From Sulfurifustis variabilis (lineage in GTDB: Bacteria > Pseudomonadota > Gammaproteobacteria > Acidiferrobacterales > Sulfurifustaceae), in assembly GCF_002355415.1 (NCBI RefSeq), contig NZ_AP014936.1, forward strand, positions 2,852,001-2,916,000: a stretch of 64,000 nt of DNA, given 5' to 3'. Under the pieces are notes generated by a model that did not search any database, was not told where the DNA came from, and was given only the letters and a program-made list of their open reading frames with translations. The position numbers and the translations under genes are program-made. Below are positions 42,428-51,291 of this stretch, one piece after another; the first letter of the stretch is position 1; every line of letters begins with the position of its first letter.

Positions 42428-43273
42428 TCAGAACAATGCGGTCACCCTACCAACCTCATCTTCTGTTAACTCAAAATCCAGGATTTGCAGGTCTTCGCGC
42501 ATGTGAGCTTCTGTGCTCGTACCCGTCAACGGGACAACATCGTTCTGGGTCAGGTAGCGAAACAACACCTGTGCCGGAGTACGTCCGTACTTCGACGCCA
42601 GGAGTTTCACGTCGTCATGGGCGAGGACATGTGGATTGGCCGTCAATGTCCAGAAACTTTGATAAATGATCCCGTGCAATCGGCAGAATGCTCTGATTTC
42701 GCGATCGTAGCCCGTCTGGGCATAGAAACGATTCTGAACCACGGCCGGCTTTACTCGCATCGTGCGGTACAGCGTCTCGAGGTAGGTGAGACTGTAGCAA
42801 TTGCTGATCCCGAGCTGCCTGGCGCCACCGTTGTCGAACAGCAGTTCCATCGCCCGCCAAACTTCCGTCGTTTGTCTTCCTTCGCCCATGGGGGAATGCA
42901 GGATGAAGCAATCGACATAGTCGGTCCGCAGATTGTGCACCGATGTCTTGAACGACTGCGCGACTTGTTCGGCTAGGGGCGCTTTCGGGTCGTAAGGGAC
43001 CCGCGCCGGGTCCTGGCCCGGCAGCGACGTGAATTTGGTTTGCAGATAAAGGTCGGCGCGCCGCAGGTGATCGTTCAGACACGCCGCCACCCCCGCCCCT
43101 ACGCCCGCTTCGTCGTAGTGTCTGGGTTGACCCGCCGTATCGATACCGCGAAATCCCAGCTCGATGGCTGTTCTGACGAGTGCTTCCGTACGGTCTTTTT
43201 TCCAGGCCGTTCCGTAGATGATCCTGGGGCTACGTACGCTGTAGGCGGAGGTGACGTGGTCGGTTGTTGCCAT
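42428..43273 (-). CDS. Aldo/keto reductase
   Basis: 281 residues from ATG 43273. The barrel is seen from IIYGTAWKKDRTEALVRTAI; the catalytic tetrad can be placed as Asp in FRGIDTAGQPRHYDEA, Tyr in the same segment, Lys in YLQTKFTSLPG, and His in CFILHSPMGEG. C-terminal VPLTGTSTEAHMREDLQILD is the cofactor-binding end. NADPH-dependent reduction of a carbonyl is inferred. GC is noticeably lower than in most genes here, suggesting recent acquisition. Confidence 0.88.
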   Translation of the reverse strand: MATTDHVTSAYSVRSPRIIYGTAWKKDRTEALVRTAIELGFRGIDTAGQPRHYDEAGVGAGVAACLNDHLRRADLYLQTKFTSLPGQDPARVPYDPKAPLAEQVAQSFKTSVHNLRTDYVDCFILHSPMGEGRQTTEVWRAMELLFDNGGARQLGISNCYSLTYLETLYRTMRVKPAVVQNRFYAQTGYDREIRAFCRLHGIIYQSFWTLTANPHVLAHDDVKLLASKYGRTPAQVLFRYLTQNDVVPLTGTSTEAHMREDLQILDFELTEDEVGRVTALF

Positions 43274-43399
43274 TCGCGCTGTCCCAACCCGCAACTGAGC
43301 GGGTGAAAAGCCGATTCTACGCTGTAAAACCGGTCCGTTTTGGAAGGATGAGCGTACCGGTTCAAAGCGTTGCACTGGTCCGACCCCCGTTTAGCCCGT

Positions 43400-44866
43400 T
43401 CACCTCATTGCCCCCGAGTTGGTTTGAGACTCCGGTCTGGTGGTCCCTGCAGTGCCAGCGCCGGGCGCGTGGGGCCCGGGTCGCGACCGGGCGGCCGTTC
43501 GCTCGGAACGCGGGCGGATGTTCTGGTTGTGGTGGAAGACGTTGTCGGGATCGTACTGGGTCTTCACCTCCACCAGGCGGTCGTAGACGGCGGTGCCGTA
43601 GGCGTCGCGGATCCGGTCGGGCCTTTCGTCGGCGCCGAGGAAGTTGACGTAGACGCCCTCGCGGTAGCTCTCGAGGGCGGCGAAGAAGCCTCGGCTCCAG
43701 GCGATGTCCCGGTCGGCGTAATCCTCCCCGGCCCGCCATACGCCGTCGAGCGTGATGGCGTGCGATGCCTGTCGGTTCCCAACAGCGGTGTCGCCCTCGG
43801 GCACGCGACTCACGGCGCCTCCCAGGTGGAACATGACCGCGTACGAACGCGGTGACGAGCACGCGAACGCGTGCGCGGCGATCACGTCGATCAGGTCGTC
43901 GCGTAGCTCGGGGAGGTATGTCGACTTCCAGTAGTACTTCCAGCCGTGCAGCACCGTGGAGTCGAAGGCGCTCTGGTGGTTCACGTAGGGCGTGGGCGCG
44001 ATCAGATCGAGCAGGGGTCTCCCAAAGGCGCGCAAGGGGCGGAGCACCTCTTCGGCGTCTCCGATCGGTCCCGCGCAGCAGGCGCCCACCAGTATGACCG
44101 GGCGCCAGTGCAGTTCTTCGGGGATGATCGGAAGTGGCGGCGCGGTGCCGAATCGCACGACGGTGCCCAGCTCGTCGGGGGCGCCGCGCACGAAGTCGCG
44201 GTAGAAGCGCAGCACTTTCCGGGTGTCGCCCGCGTCCCAGAGGATGGCGCCGGCCAGGGCGTCGGGTCCGACGGGGTGGAGCTGGAACTCGAACGAGGTG
44301 ACCACCCCGAAGTTGCCGCCTCCTCCGCGCAGCGCCCAGAAGAGGTCGGGGTGCCGGTCGTCGGACGCCCGCAGCAGTTCGCCGTCGGCGGTCACGACGT
44401 CGGCGGCGAGCAGGTTGTCGACCGTGAGACCGTGCTTGCGCATGAGCCAGCCCAAACCCCCACCGAGGGTGAGCCCGGCGACGCCGGTGTGGCTGACGAT
44501 GCCGCCGGTGGTGGCGAGACCGTGGGCTTGTGCCGCGTGGTCGACGTCGCCCCACAGGGCACCGCCCTGCACCCGGGCGGTGCAGCGGCCGGGGTCGACC
44601 CGGACGGCCTGCATCGCCGAGAGGTCGATGACGATCCCGTCGTCGCAGACAGCGGTCCCGGCCACGTTGTGGCCCCCGCCCCGTATCGCGATCTCCAGGT
44701 CGTGGCTGCGGGCGAAACGCACGGCGGCGGTCACGTCCGCGGTCCCGCTGCAACGGGCGATCAACTGTGGGTGGCGGTCGATGGCGCCGTTCCATACGGC
44801 TCGGGCGGTGTCGTATTCCGGATGGTCGGCCGTGATCAGCTGGCCCTGAAACTTGTCGATGTCCAT
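43400..44866 (-). CDS. FAD-binding berberine-bridge-type oxidoreductase
   Basis: 488 residues from ATG 44866 (MDIDKFQGQLITADH). The PP-loop FAD domain reads IAIRGGGHNVAGTAVCDDG near residue 62, with the His and Cys of possible bicovalent FAD attachment (GGHN and the later TGGIVSHTGVAG variant). WALRGGGGNFGVVTSFEF near 158 is typical. The C-terminal berberine domain ends YVNFLGADERPDRIRDAYG and TQYDPDNVFHHNQNI. Divergent from an HxlR regulator, which likely controls it. Confidence 0.88.
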   Translation of the reverse strand: MDIDKFQGQLITADHPEYDTARAVWNGAIDRHPQLIARCSGTADVTAAVRFARSHDLEIAIRGGGHNVAGTAVCDDGIVIDLSAMQAVRVDPGRCTARVQGGALWGDVDHAAQAHGLATTGGIVSHTGVAGLTLGGGLGWLMRKHGLTVDNLLAADVVTADGELLRASDDRHPDLFWALRGGGGNFGVVTSFEFQLHPVGPDALAGAILWDAGDTRKVLRFYRDFVRGAPDELGTVVRFGTAPPLPIIPEELHWRPVILVGACCAGPIGDAEEVLRPLRAFGRPLLDLIAPTPYVNHQSAFDSTVLHGWKYYWKSTYLPELRDDLIDVIAAHAFACSSPRSYAVMFHLGGAVSRVPEGDTAVGNRQASHAITLDGVWRAGEDYADRDIAWSRGFFAALESYREGVYVNFLGADERPDRIRDAYGTAVYDRLVEVKTQYDPDNVFHHNQNIRPRSERTAARSRPGPHAPGAGTAGTTRPESQTNSGAMR

Positions 44867-44958
44867 GGTCGTTCCCTCCGCGCTCAGGTCGCCGACTTCC
44901 TGGGTGGTCGGGGTCGGCTCCCTCGGCGGATACATCGCACCACCGTGGACGTCGGCTG

Positions 44959-44983
44959 TGAAGTCAAGAATCTGGACTTCACT
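44959..44983. promoter_or_regulatory. Inverted repeat between oxidoreductase and HxlR regulator
   Basis: GTGAAGTC, nine bases AAGAATCTG, GACTTCAC: a perfect 8-bp dyad in the 139-bp divergent spacer. It is centred 35 bases from the HxlR ATG, a typical place for the regulator's operator. Confidence 0.55.
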
Positions 44984-45005
44984 GCGGACGGTCGGGAGCG
45001 TGACA

Positions 45006-45713
45006 ATGGGCGTCATGCGGACCTACGGCCAGTACTGCCCTATCGCCCGCGGCGCGGAGATCTTCGCCGAACGTTGGACGCCACTGATCGTCCGCAACCT
45101 GTCGGTGGGCTGCGGAAGTTTCAGCGAGATCCTGGAGGGCGCGCCCGGGCTCTCGCGCACCCTGCTCTCGCAGCGCCTGAAGCAACTGGAGCGGCTCGGC
45201 ATCGTCGAGTCCGCATCCAAACCCGACGGGCGCGGGCACCACTACGAGCTCACGCCTTCCGGCCGCGACCTGTTCAAGGTCTGCGTGTCGCTCGGCGAGT
45301 GGGGTGCACGCTGGCTCGAGATCGCGCCGGAGAACCTCGATCCGTTCGTGGCGCTCTGGTCGATGTGCAACGCGCTGCGCCGGGACCGGCTCCCGGATCG
45401 ACGCGTTGTGATTCAGTTCAACTTCACCGGCCGCCCGCGCCCCGAGCGCTACTGGCTGCTGATCGAGAAGGGCGATACGGAGATCTGCAAGACGTACCCG
45501 GGGCTGGACGAGGACCTGTTCGTCACCGCGGAAGCCGAAGCCTTCGTCAAATGGCACGCCGGCCAGCTCAGTTGGGCGGCGGCCGTCGGCAATCGCCGCA
45601 TACAACTCCACGGCCCGTCATGGCTCGTCCGAGCCTTCCCCACGTGGAATGCCCGGAGCATGTTCGCTCACATCAAGCCGGCTTCAGCGAGTGCGGCGAG
45701 CTCCGCAGGCTAA
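45006..45713 (+). CDS. HxlR-family transcriptional regulator with SCP2-like C-terminal domain
   Basis: 235 residues from ATG 45006 (a second Met at 45015 is possible). Winged-helix domain: CPIARGAEIFAERWTPLIVR and GLSRTLLSQRLKQLERLGIV, near residues 10-90. The C-terminal domain from about 110 resembles the SCP2/sterol-carrier-like extension found on this regulator type, ending WLVRAFPTWNARSMFAH. The Cys of HypR-like sensors at residue 11 is present (YCPIA). It is divergent from the FAD oxidoreductase. Its last 100 bases recur elsewhere in the window. Confidence 0.88.
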   Translation: MGVMRTYGQYCPIARGAEIFAERWTPLIVRNLSVGCGSFSEILEGAPGLSRTLLSQRLKQLERLGIVESASKPDGRGHHYELTPSGRDLFKVCVSLGEWGARWLEIAPENLDPFVALWSMCNALRRDRLPDRRVVIQFNFTGRPRPERYWLLIEKGDTEICKTYPGLDEDLFVTAEAEAFVKWHAGQLSWAAAVGNRRIQLHGPSWLVRAFPTWNARSMFAHIKPASASAASSAG

Positions 45714-45853
45714 GAACGCCACTGATCGTCAGTCGCGGTCCGAGCGCGACGATCCTGTGCAGAACGTCCATCGCGCTTACCTTCGTCGCCTGCGGCGACC
45801 TGAAGAGACGTGGTCTGAGCCCCGACCGCTACGGCGCAGCACGCAATGGCGCG

Positions 45854-47221
45854 TTAGCGCAGTGAGCTGAATGCAGACCGCACCTCGGTAGCGAAGAGCT
45901 CCGGCTCCTCCCAGGCGGGGAAGTGGCCGCCCCGGTCGACCTCGTTGAAGTAGGCGACGCCGGGGTACGCCGCCTCGACCCAGCTGCGCGGGGCGGCCCA
46001 GATCTCGCCGGGGAACGTCGTGAAGCCGACGGGAACCGAGACCGCGGGAGGAGCCTTGCCGGCCGCACCTGCTGCGGCCAGGAACCGCCCGAATTCCCAG
46101 TACCACCGGGCGGCCGAGGCGCCGGTGCCCGTCAGCCAGTACAGCGTGATGTTATCGACGATGCTGTCCCGGGTGAGATTGCCGACCGGCTCGCCGTCGA
46201 CGAACGCGCGGGAGATCTTGTAGTAGCTGTCCGTGTCGTGGTCGAGCATCCAGGCCGCCAGTCCCACTGGTGAATCCAGCAGGGAGTAGCCGATCGTCTG
46301 CGGCCGGGTGGACTGTTCCAGGAAGTAGCCGAAGCCGTCGGTCGTGAACGTCGCGAGCGCTTTGTGCGCCGCGCGTTCCTGCTCGGATTCCGCCGGCAGC
46401 TGGTCCTTGAGGCCGATCGCCAGAGCGAGCAGGTTCACGTGGATGCCAAGCAGCCCTTCGGGTGCCTGGCGGCCCATCGCGTCCGTGACGGCCGCGCCCA
46501 CGTCGCCCCCCTGCGCAACGTAGTACGTGTAGCCGAGGCGGTCCATCAGCTCCGCCCACGCGCGTGCGATGCGGCCGTTCTCCCAGCCGAGCTCGGTCGG
46601 CTCGCCCGAGAAGCCGTAGCCAGGCAAGGACGGCAGCACCAGGTGGAATGCGTCCTCGGGGGTGCCGCCGTGAGCGGTCGGGTCGGTCAGCGGGCCGACG
46701 GTATCGAGCAGCTCGATGACCGAGCCGGGCCAGCCATGCGTCATGATCAGCGGCAACGCGTTCTCATGCCGCGACTTGACGTGGATGAAGTGGACCTCGA
46801 CGCCGTCGATCCGGGTCGTGAACTGCGGCAGCGCGTTCAGTCTCGCCTCGCACTTGCGCCAGTCGTACTCGGTCGTCCAGTAGCGGGCGAGCGCTTGCAG
46901 CGTCGCCAGCTGCACGCCTTGGGAGCGGTCCGTAACGAGCTCTTTGGAAGGCCAGCGCGTCGCCTTGATCCGGCGTCGCAACTCATCGAGCGCCGCTTGC
47001 GGAATATTGACACGGAAGGGACGGATCGCTTCGTCTTCGGCCGCCGCTCGCGGCTGCGCGGGAAGCGCGCCGGTGTACTGCACGGTTTCGAGGGTCATGA
47101 AAGACTCCTTCATAAGAACACGGGCGAGGGTGGCCTGCGCATTTGCCTGGACGCGGCTGAAGGCGGCGAGCAGGAAAAAGCCGAGGGCGGTTGCGGCCAA
47201 AATGGGAAAGTGCGCCCGCAC
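45854..47221 (-). CDS. Exported epoxide hydrolase
   Basis: 455 residues with an N-terminal signal-like segment (LAATALGFFLLAAFSRVQA). An EHN domain (IRPFRVNIPQAALDELRRRI, residues 65-170) precedes the alpha/beta hydrolase core: LIMTHGWPGSVIELLDTVG with the oxyanion HGWPG, and AQGGDVGAAVTDA with the catalytic Asp nucleophile. The lid contains TRPQTIGYSLLDSPVGLAAW and the catalytic His is in VDRGGHFPAWEEPELF. Opens epoxides to diols; the exported location is unusual but seen in related enzymes. Confidence 0.9.
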   Translation of the reverse strand: MRAHFPILAATALGFFLLAAFSRVQANAQATLARVLMKESFMTLETVQYTGALPAQPRAAAEDEAIRPFRVNIPQAALDELRRRIKATRWPSKELVTDRSQGVQLATLQALARYWTTEYDWRKCEARLNALPQFTTRIDGVEVHFIHVKSRHENALPLIMTHGWPGSVIELLDTVGPLTDPTAHGGTPEDAFHLVLPSLPGYGFSGEPTELGWENGRIARAWAELMDRLGYTYYVAQGGDVGAAVTDAMGRQAPEGLLGIHVNLLALAIGLKDQLPAESEQERAAHKALATFTTDGFGYFLEQSTRPQTIGYSLLDSPVGLAAWMLDHDTDSYYKISRAFVDGEPVGNLTRDSIVDNITLYWLTGTGASAARWYWEFGRFLAAAGAAGKAPPAVSVPVGFTTFPGEIWAAPRSWVEAAYPGVAYFNEVDRGGHFPAWEEPELFATEVRSAFSSLR

Positions 47222-47469
47222 GCGCGCCGATCACTCTCCGCCTTTGGGGCTCGACGACCGTGTACTCGCTCATCGGGACACTCCTTTGTCCAAATGGCCG
47301 CGCCGCGCGGAGCGCCAGTCGGTGCTCCACCAAGCGAGCAGGGTATGCCCGGTAGGCGGGGAAAACGTTTGTTCGCGTTATGCGACTAACGCGGTACGCT
47401 TGCTTGCTCCGGGTTTACGGGTATCCAGGAAAGGCCGAACAAACTACGCGCACACGGAACGAGTTGTAA

Positions 47470-48168
47470 ATGCGGGTTTGCCCAGGGAAGAAATTATTTC
47501 TTATGCCAGGAGACATCATCAAGAAATTCAGCGAGCGCGCTGAAGCGCTGCTTAAGGACGCAAAGAGCATCGAAGAGCGGTGCGAACTTGGGGGCGTTGG
47601 CTTCCCTGAAGTGCATGAAGTTGCATCGCGGGCAAGAATGCTTATTCACGCTATGTCCGGTCCAGAATCCGCGTACGCTGAAAGCCTCAGTGACGCGATG
47701 AAGCAGGAGAGTTGTAAGGCCCAGTTCGGCGCGCTCGAGGGCGTTCTACGAGCACTGTGTAGAGATCTCTCGGATCGAAATCTTGTGACCTTCAGACACG
47801 AAGTTGAAATGGCAGTCATTTACAAGATCTTGAGTCAAGCGAAACGACTGATTCGCGCAAAAGGAACCCACCCCTCTGCCGTTGTAATCGTCGCCTGCTC
47901 AGCGGCAGAAGAATTTCTGCGCAATTGGTGCGAAGAGAAGGGAATTGAGGTCCCCGAGCGACAGAAATCCATTGCCAAGTTTACTCAAGCACTGAGGGCC
48001 AATGGCCAAATTAATCTTCCGGTCGAACAGCGCGTCAACTCGTGGGAAGACTGCCGAAATGACGCTGTGCGTGGCGCAAGTTGGGAGAACATCACTCAAG
48101 AAACCGCGAATCGGCTCGTTAGAGAAGTAGAGGAATTCGTTATGGAGAATCGAGAAGTTCTAGGGTGA
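47470..48168 (+). CDS. Hypothetical protein, low GC
   Basis: Up to 232 residues from 47470 (ATG 47503 is an alternative). Mostly helical, with AVVIVACSAAEEFLRNWCEE near residue 138 and FRHEVEMAVIYKILSQAKRL. The C-terminal EQRVNSWEDCRNDAVRG resembles the HEPN-like or DUF4145-like R-N-x-x-x pattern, but its last His is Arg here, so I do not assign the family. GC is clearly lower than the neighbours, suggesting recent transfer. It has no obvious partner gene. Confidence 0.55.
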   Translation: MRVCPGKKLFLMPGDIIKKFSERAEALLKDAKSIEERCELGGVGFPEVHEVASRARMLIHAMSGPESAYAESLSDAMKQESCKAQFGALEGVLRALCRDLSDRNLVTFRHEVEMAVIYKILSQAKRLIRAKGTHPSAVVIVACSAAEEFLRNWCEEKGIEVPERQKSIAKFTQALRANGQINLPVEQRVNSWEDCRNDAVRGASWENITQETANRLVREVEEFVMENREVLG

Positions 48169-48373
48169 GGAACGCAGGGCATGCCCATCGATCATTTAAT
48201 CACTCCGACTTCTTTAACTTCGTCGTCAGTCGTGAGCTCAGAAGCCGTTCGAGTGCGACGGTCCTGTGCCGCACGTCTCGCTGGTGGAACTCACGATCGA
48301 GGGCGAGGAAAAGGGGCCAGAGAACAATCGTCGCCCATATTAAGAAGCAGTTCCTCGCTGACCCGCTTTTCCT

Positions 48374-49396
48374 TCAGCGCTCGGTCTCGCCTTTCTCGCG
48401 CGGCGTCCGGCGGGAGAACGGATAGGCGTTGGTGACATGGGCGGGGGCCGGGATGTAGAGCGAAAGCACCATGCTGACGGCCAGGACGATTGCGGTGGCC
48501 ACGAGCGACCAGAGCACGGGGATCTTGTAGATGTCGACCAGCAGCATCTTGCCGCCGATCAGTATCAGCACGATCGCCAGACCGTAGGACAGCAGGTGAA
48601 AGCGCTCGTGCATGCCGGCGAGCAGGAAGTACATCGCGCGCAGCCCCAGGATCGCGAACACGTTCGAGGTCAGCACGATGAACGGATCCGTGGTGATGGC
48701 GAAGATCGCCGGGATCGAGTCGACCGCGAACACCACGTCGATGATGCCGATCAGGATGATGACCACGAAAAGCGGCGTCGCCATGCGCACGCCGTCGACG
48801 CGCGTGAAGAACTTCTCCCCGTCGAAGCCGGGTGCGACCGCGATGTGGCGCCGGATCCATTTCAATGCGGTGCTCGACTCGAGATCCGGCTCCTCCCCGA
48901 CGGCGCGCCACATCTTGATGCCCGTGTAGACCAGGAACGCGCCGAAGACATACAGCACCCAGTGAAAGCGGGCGATCAGCAGGGCGCCGATGAGGATCAT
49001 GATGGCGCGCAGCACCAGGGCGCCCAGGATGCCGATCATCAGCACGCGGCGCTGGTACTCGCCCGGCACGCCGAAATAGGTGAACACCAGCAGGAACACG
49101 AAGATGTTGTCCACGGCGAGCGCCTTCTCGACCAGGTAGCCGGTCACGAACTCGAAGGCCTTCACCTGCGCCGTGGCCTCGGCCGACGGGTCGCCGGTCG
49201 TGCCGCCGAGATACCACCACAGCCAGCCGACGAACACGAACGACACGGCGACCCATATCAGGGACCAGATCGCCGCTTCGCGCATGGACACCCGCTGCGC
49301 GCCCCGCCGGCTAAGCGCATAGAAGTCGATCAGCAGCGCGACGAGCACGAACGCGGCGAACAGCAGCCACATCAGGGGGGTGCCGATGGTCATCAT
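48374..49396 (-). CDS. TerC-family integral membrane protein
   Basis: 340 residues from ATG 49396 (MMTIGTPLMWLLF). Nine hydrophobic segments; family motifs YLVEKALAVDNIFVFLLVF near residue 85 and VFAVDSIPAIFAITTDPFIV near 225, each with the acidic metal-binding Asp/Glu in the membrane. TerC proteins (Alx/MntP-like) export Mn2+ or are linked to tellurite resistance. No yybP-ykoY riboswitch is recognisable upstream. Encoded alone. Confidence 0.9.
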   Translation of the reverse strand: MMTIGTPLMWLLFAAFVLVALLIDFYALSRRGAQRVSMREAAIWSLIWVAVSFVFVGWLWWYLGGTTGDPSAEATAQVKAFEFVTGYLVEKALAVDNIFVFLLVFTYFGVPGEYQRRVLMIGILGALVLRAIMILIGALLIARFHWVLYVFGAFLVYTGIKMWRAVGEEPDLESSTALKWIRRHIAVAPGFDGEKFFTRVDGVRMATPLFVVIILIGIIDVVFAVDSIPAIFAITTDPFIVLTSNVFAILGLRAMYFLLAGMHERFHLLSYGLAIVLILIGGKMLLVDIYKIPVLWSLVATAIVLAVSMVLSLYIPAPAHVTNAYPFSRRTPREKGETER

Positions 49397-49584
49397 CGAA
49401 GTGGGGGGTATCGTGCCGGGGCAAGTTTCGCGGCGGGCAAGCATGCGCGAAGTCGAGCCAAAATGGAACCGCGTCGAAGCCGGCAGCTCTTCTGGTGATC
49501 AGTGGCGGAAAGTCAATTCCTCTTTTTCTTCCCGGACCTGCCCGAGCTCGAAACCCGCGGGCAGCGCACCAGTCGAAGTCGGGT

Positions 49585-49887
49585 ATGAAATGCCCCGTGT
49601 GCGTGGAACCGGATCTTCTGATGACCGAGCGACAGGGCATCGAGATCGACTATTGCCCGAAATGCCGTGGGGTCTGGCTGGATCGCGGCGAGCTCGACAA
49701 ACTGATCGATCGGTCTGCGGAACCGGCCTCCGCCGCGGCAGCGGCCGCCCCTTCGCCGGGCCGTGAAGATCGGTATCGAGACGACGACCGGTATCGCGAC
49801 GATCGCTACCGGGACGACGATCGTCATGGCGGTCGCCACCGAAAGCGACGCCGCGGGTTCCTCGGGGATCTCTTCGACTTCGACTAA
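49585..49887 (+). CDS. TFIIB-type zinc-ribbon protein
   Basis: 100 residues. The zinc ribbon is MKCPVCVEPDLLMTERQGIE followed by CPKCRGVWLDRGELDKLID, two C-x2-C knuckles. A low-complexity Asp/Arg/Tyr-rich tail follows (YRDDDRYRDDRYRDD, a hydrophilic repeat), ending RRRGFLGDLFDFD. It belongs to the short zf-TFIIB family of unknown function. Confidence 0.85.
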   Translation: MKCPVCVEPDLLMTERQGIEIDYCPKCRGVWLDRGELDKLIDRSAEPASAAAAAAPSPGREDRYRDDDRYRDDRYRDDDRHGGRHRKRRRGFLGDLFDFD

Positions 49888-49934
49888 ACCGCGCCTGCGC
49901 TCTTTCCGAACGACGACGCTCCCGGAGAACTTCG

Positions 49935-50050
49935 CCATCCGCGGCCGCCGCATTCGACTTCGCGGCCCGTGATGGCTCGTCCGAGCCTTCCCCACCTGTA
50001 TGCCTGGAACATGTTCGCTCACATCGGACCGGCCTCGGCGAGCGCGGCCC
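49935..50050 (+). pseudogene. Relic of an HxlR/SCP2-type gene tail
   Basis: In one frame this reads LPENFAIRGRRIRLRGP, a stop, then WLVRAFPT, matching the HxlR tail of 45006-45713 (NRRIQLHGPSWLVRAFPT). The DNA from 49962 to 50050 is about 80% identical by eye to 45611-45705. Only the 3' end is present, with a TGA replacing a Ser codon. Confidence 0.6.
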
Positions 50051-50054
50051 AGTC

Positions 50055-50093
50055 GTTGATCGAGCCCCCGTTGATCGAGCCCCCGTTGATCGA
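50055..50093 (+). repeat. 15-bp tandem repeat, 2.6 copies
   Basis: GTTGATCGAGCCCCC occurs twice in direct succession, then GTTGATCGA. It lies 86 bases before the start of the racemase-family gene. No coding role is visible; it may be a slippage product or a regulator-binding array. Confidence 0.7.
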
Positions 50094-50178
50094 CGCTATC
50101 GATCGGGCGTGCTGGCCTAACCGAGTTCGAGTAGTCTTCGCTCTTACGACCCCTTTTACGGAACCGGGAGCGGACGTG

Positions 50179-51291
50179 ATGAAGGGCACAGCACCCTCAT
50201 TTCCTGATCCACTGATCTTGCGCGGGGTCACGACTCGCGCCGTTCGTGTCCCCCTGAAGTTCGCGCTCGGCACGAGTGCAGCGATCATCAAGGAGGTCCC
50301 GTTCCTGCTGATCGACGTTCTCATGGAGGAAGGGCCGGTCGGACACTCGTACGTTTTCTGCTACACGACCGCCGGCGCCAAGTCGATTGCCGCGCACATC
50401 GCCGAAGCCGCGGAAATGGTGAAGGGGCGACCCGGGAAACCGCATAGCATTTTCCAGATGCTGATGCGGCGATTTGCGCTCCTGGGGGTCGCCGGCCCCG
50501 TGCGCATGGCTCTTTCGGCGCTCGACGTTGGCATCTGGGACGCGGCGGCGGTTGCGGTCGGCCGGCCTCTCGTCGAACTGTTGGGTGCCGTGCGACGCCC
50601 GATTCCCGCCTATGACAGCCGCGGGCTCGGGCTGATGGGCCCGGAGAAACTGGCCGACGAAGCCGAGGCGTTGGCGACCAAAGGAATGAAGGCGATGAAA
50701 CTTCGTCTCGGATATCCGACGCTCGCAGAAGACCTGGGTGCGTTGCGGGCCGTGCGCCGGTGTGTTCCGCGCGACGTGCTCGTCATGGTCGACTACAACC
50801 AGGCGCTCACGACCGCCGAAGCGATTCGCCGCGGCCTTGCGCTACAGCAGGAAGGCATCGCCTGGCTGGAGGAACCGATTCGACACGACGACTATTGGGG
50901 CAACGCGGAGATTGCGCGCCGCCTGGACGTTCCCCTCCAGATCGGCGAGAACTTCAACGGTCCGGAGGCGATGGCCGAAGCGGTCACCGTGCGCGCGTGT
51001 GACTATGTCATGCCGGACGTGGCGCGCATCGGTGGAGTCACGGGTTGGATGCAGGCGGCCGGGATCGCGTCCGCCTTCGGCCTGGAGATGTCGTCTCATC
51101 TCGTCCCGGAGTTGAGCGTGCATCTGCTTGCCGCGACCCCCACCGCACACTGGGTCGAGTATGTGGACTGGGCGGACGCCATCCTCGACGAGCCGCTGGA
51201 GGTGGTCGACGGCGCGGTAACCCCGCCGGATCGGCCCGGCCTTGGCATTACCTGGAGCGAAGAAAAGCTGCGCCGGCTGGAGACGTTGTGA
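50179..51291 (+). CDS. Mandelate racemase-like enolase-superfamily enzyme with K-to-R change
   Basis: 370 residues from ATG 50179 (GGGAG ahead). It aligns along its whole length with Pseudomonas mandelate racemase: VDYNQ (metal Asp/Asn), WLEEPI and IGENF (metal Glu residues), MPDVARIGGVTGW with the Asp, SSHL with the catalytic His, and HWVEYVD with the late Glu. The K-x-K motif of the S-specific base reads AMKLRLGYP, so the second Lys is Arg. Racemase activity is therefore doubtful though not excluded. Confidence 0.85.
   Translation: MKGTAPSFPDPLILRGVTTRAVRVPLKFALGTSAAIIKEVPFLLIDVLMEEGPVGHSYVFCYTTAGAKSIAAHIAEAAEMVKGRPGKPHSIFQMLMRRFALLGVAGPVRMALSALDVGIWDAAAVAVGRPLVELLGAVRRPIPAYDSRGLGLMGPEKLADEAEALATKGMKAMKLRLGYPTLAEDLGALRAVRRCVPRDVLVMVDYNQALTTAEAIRRGLALQQEGIAWLEEPIRHDDYWGNAEIARRLDVPLQIGENFNGPEAMAEAVTVRACDYVMPDVARIGGVTGWMQAAGIASAFGLEMSSHLVPELSVHLLAATPTAHWVEYVDWADAILDEPLEVVDGAVTPPDRPGLGITWSEEKLRRLETL

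Noticed and set aside
47470-48168. HEPN or abortive-infection defence gene
   Set aside because: The R-x4-6-H motif is incomplete and no partner gene is present.
50055-50093. CRISPR-like array
   Set aside because: 15-bp units are contiguous with no spacers and only 2.6 copies.
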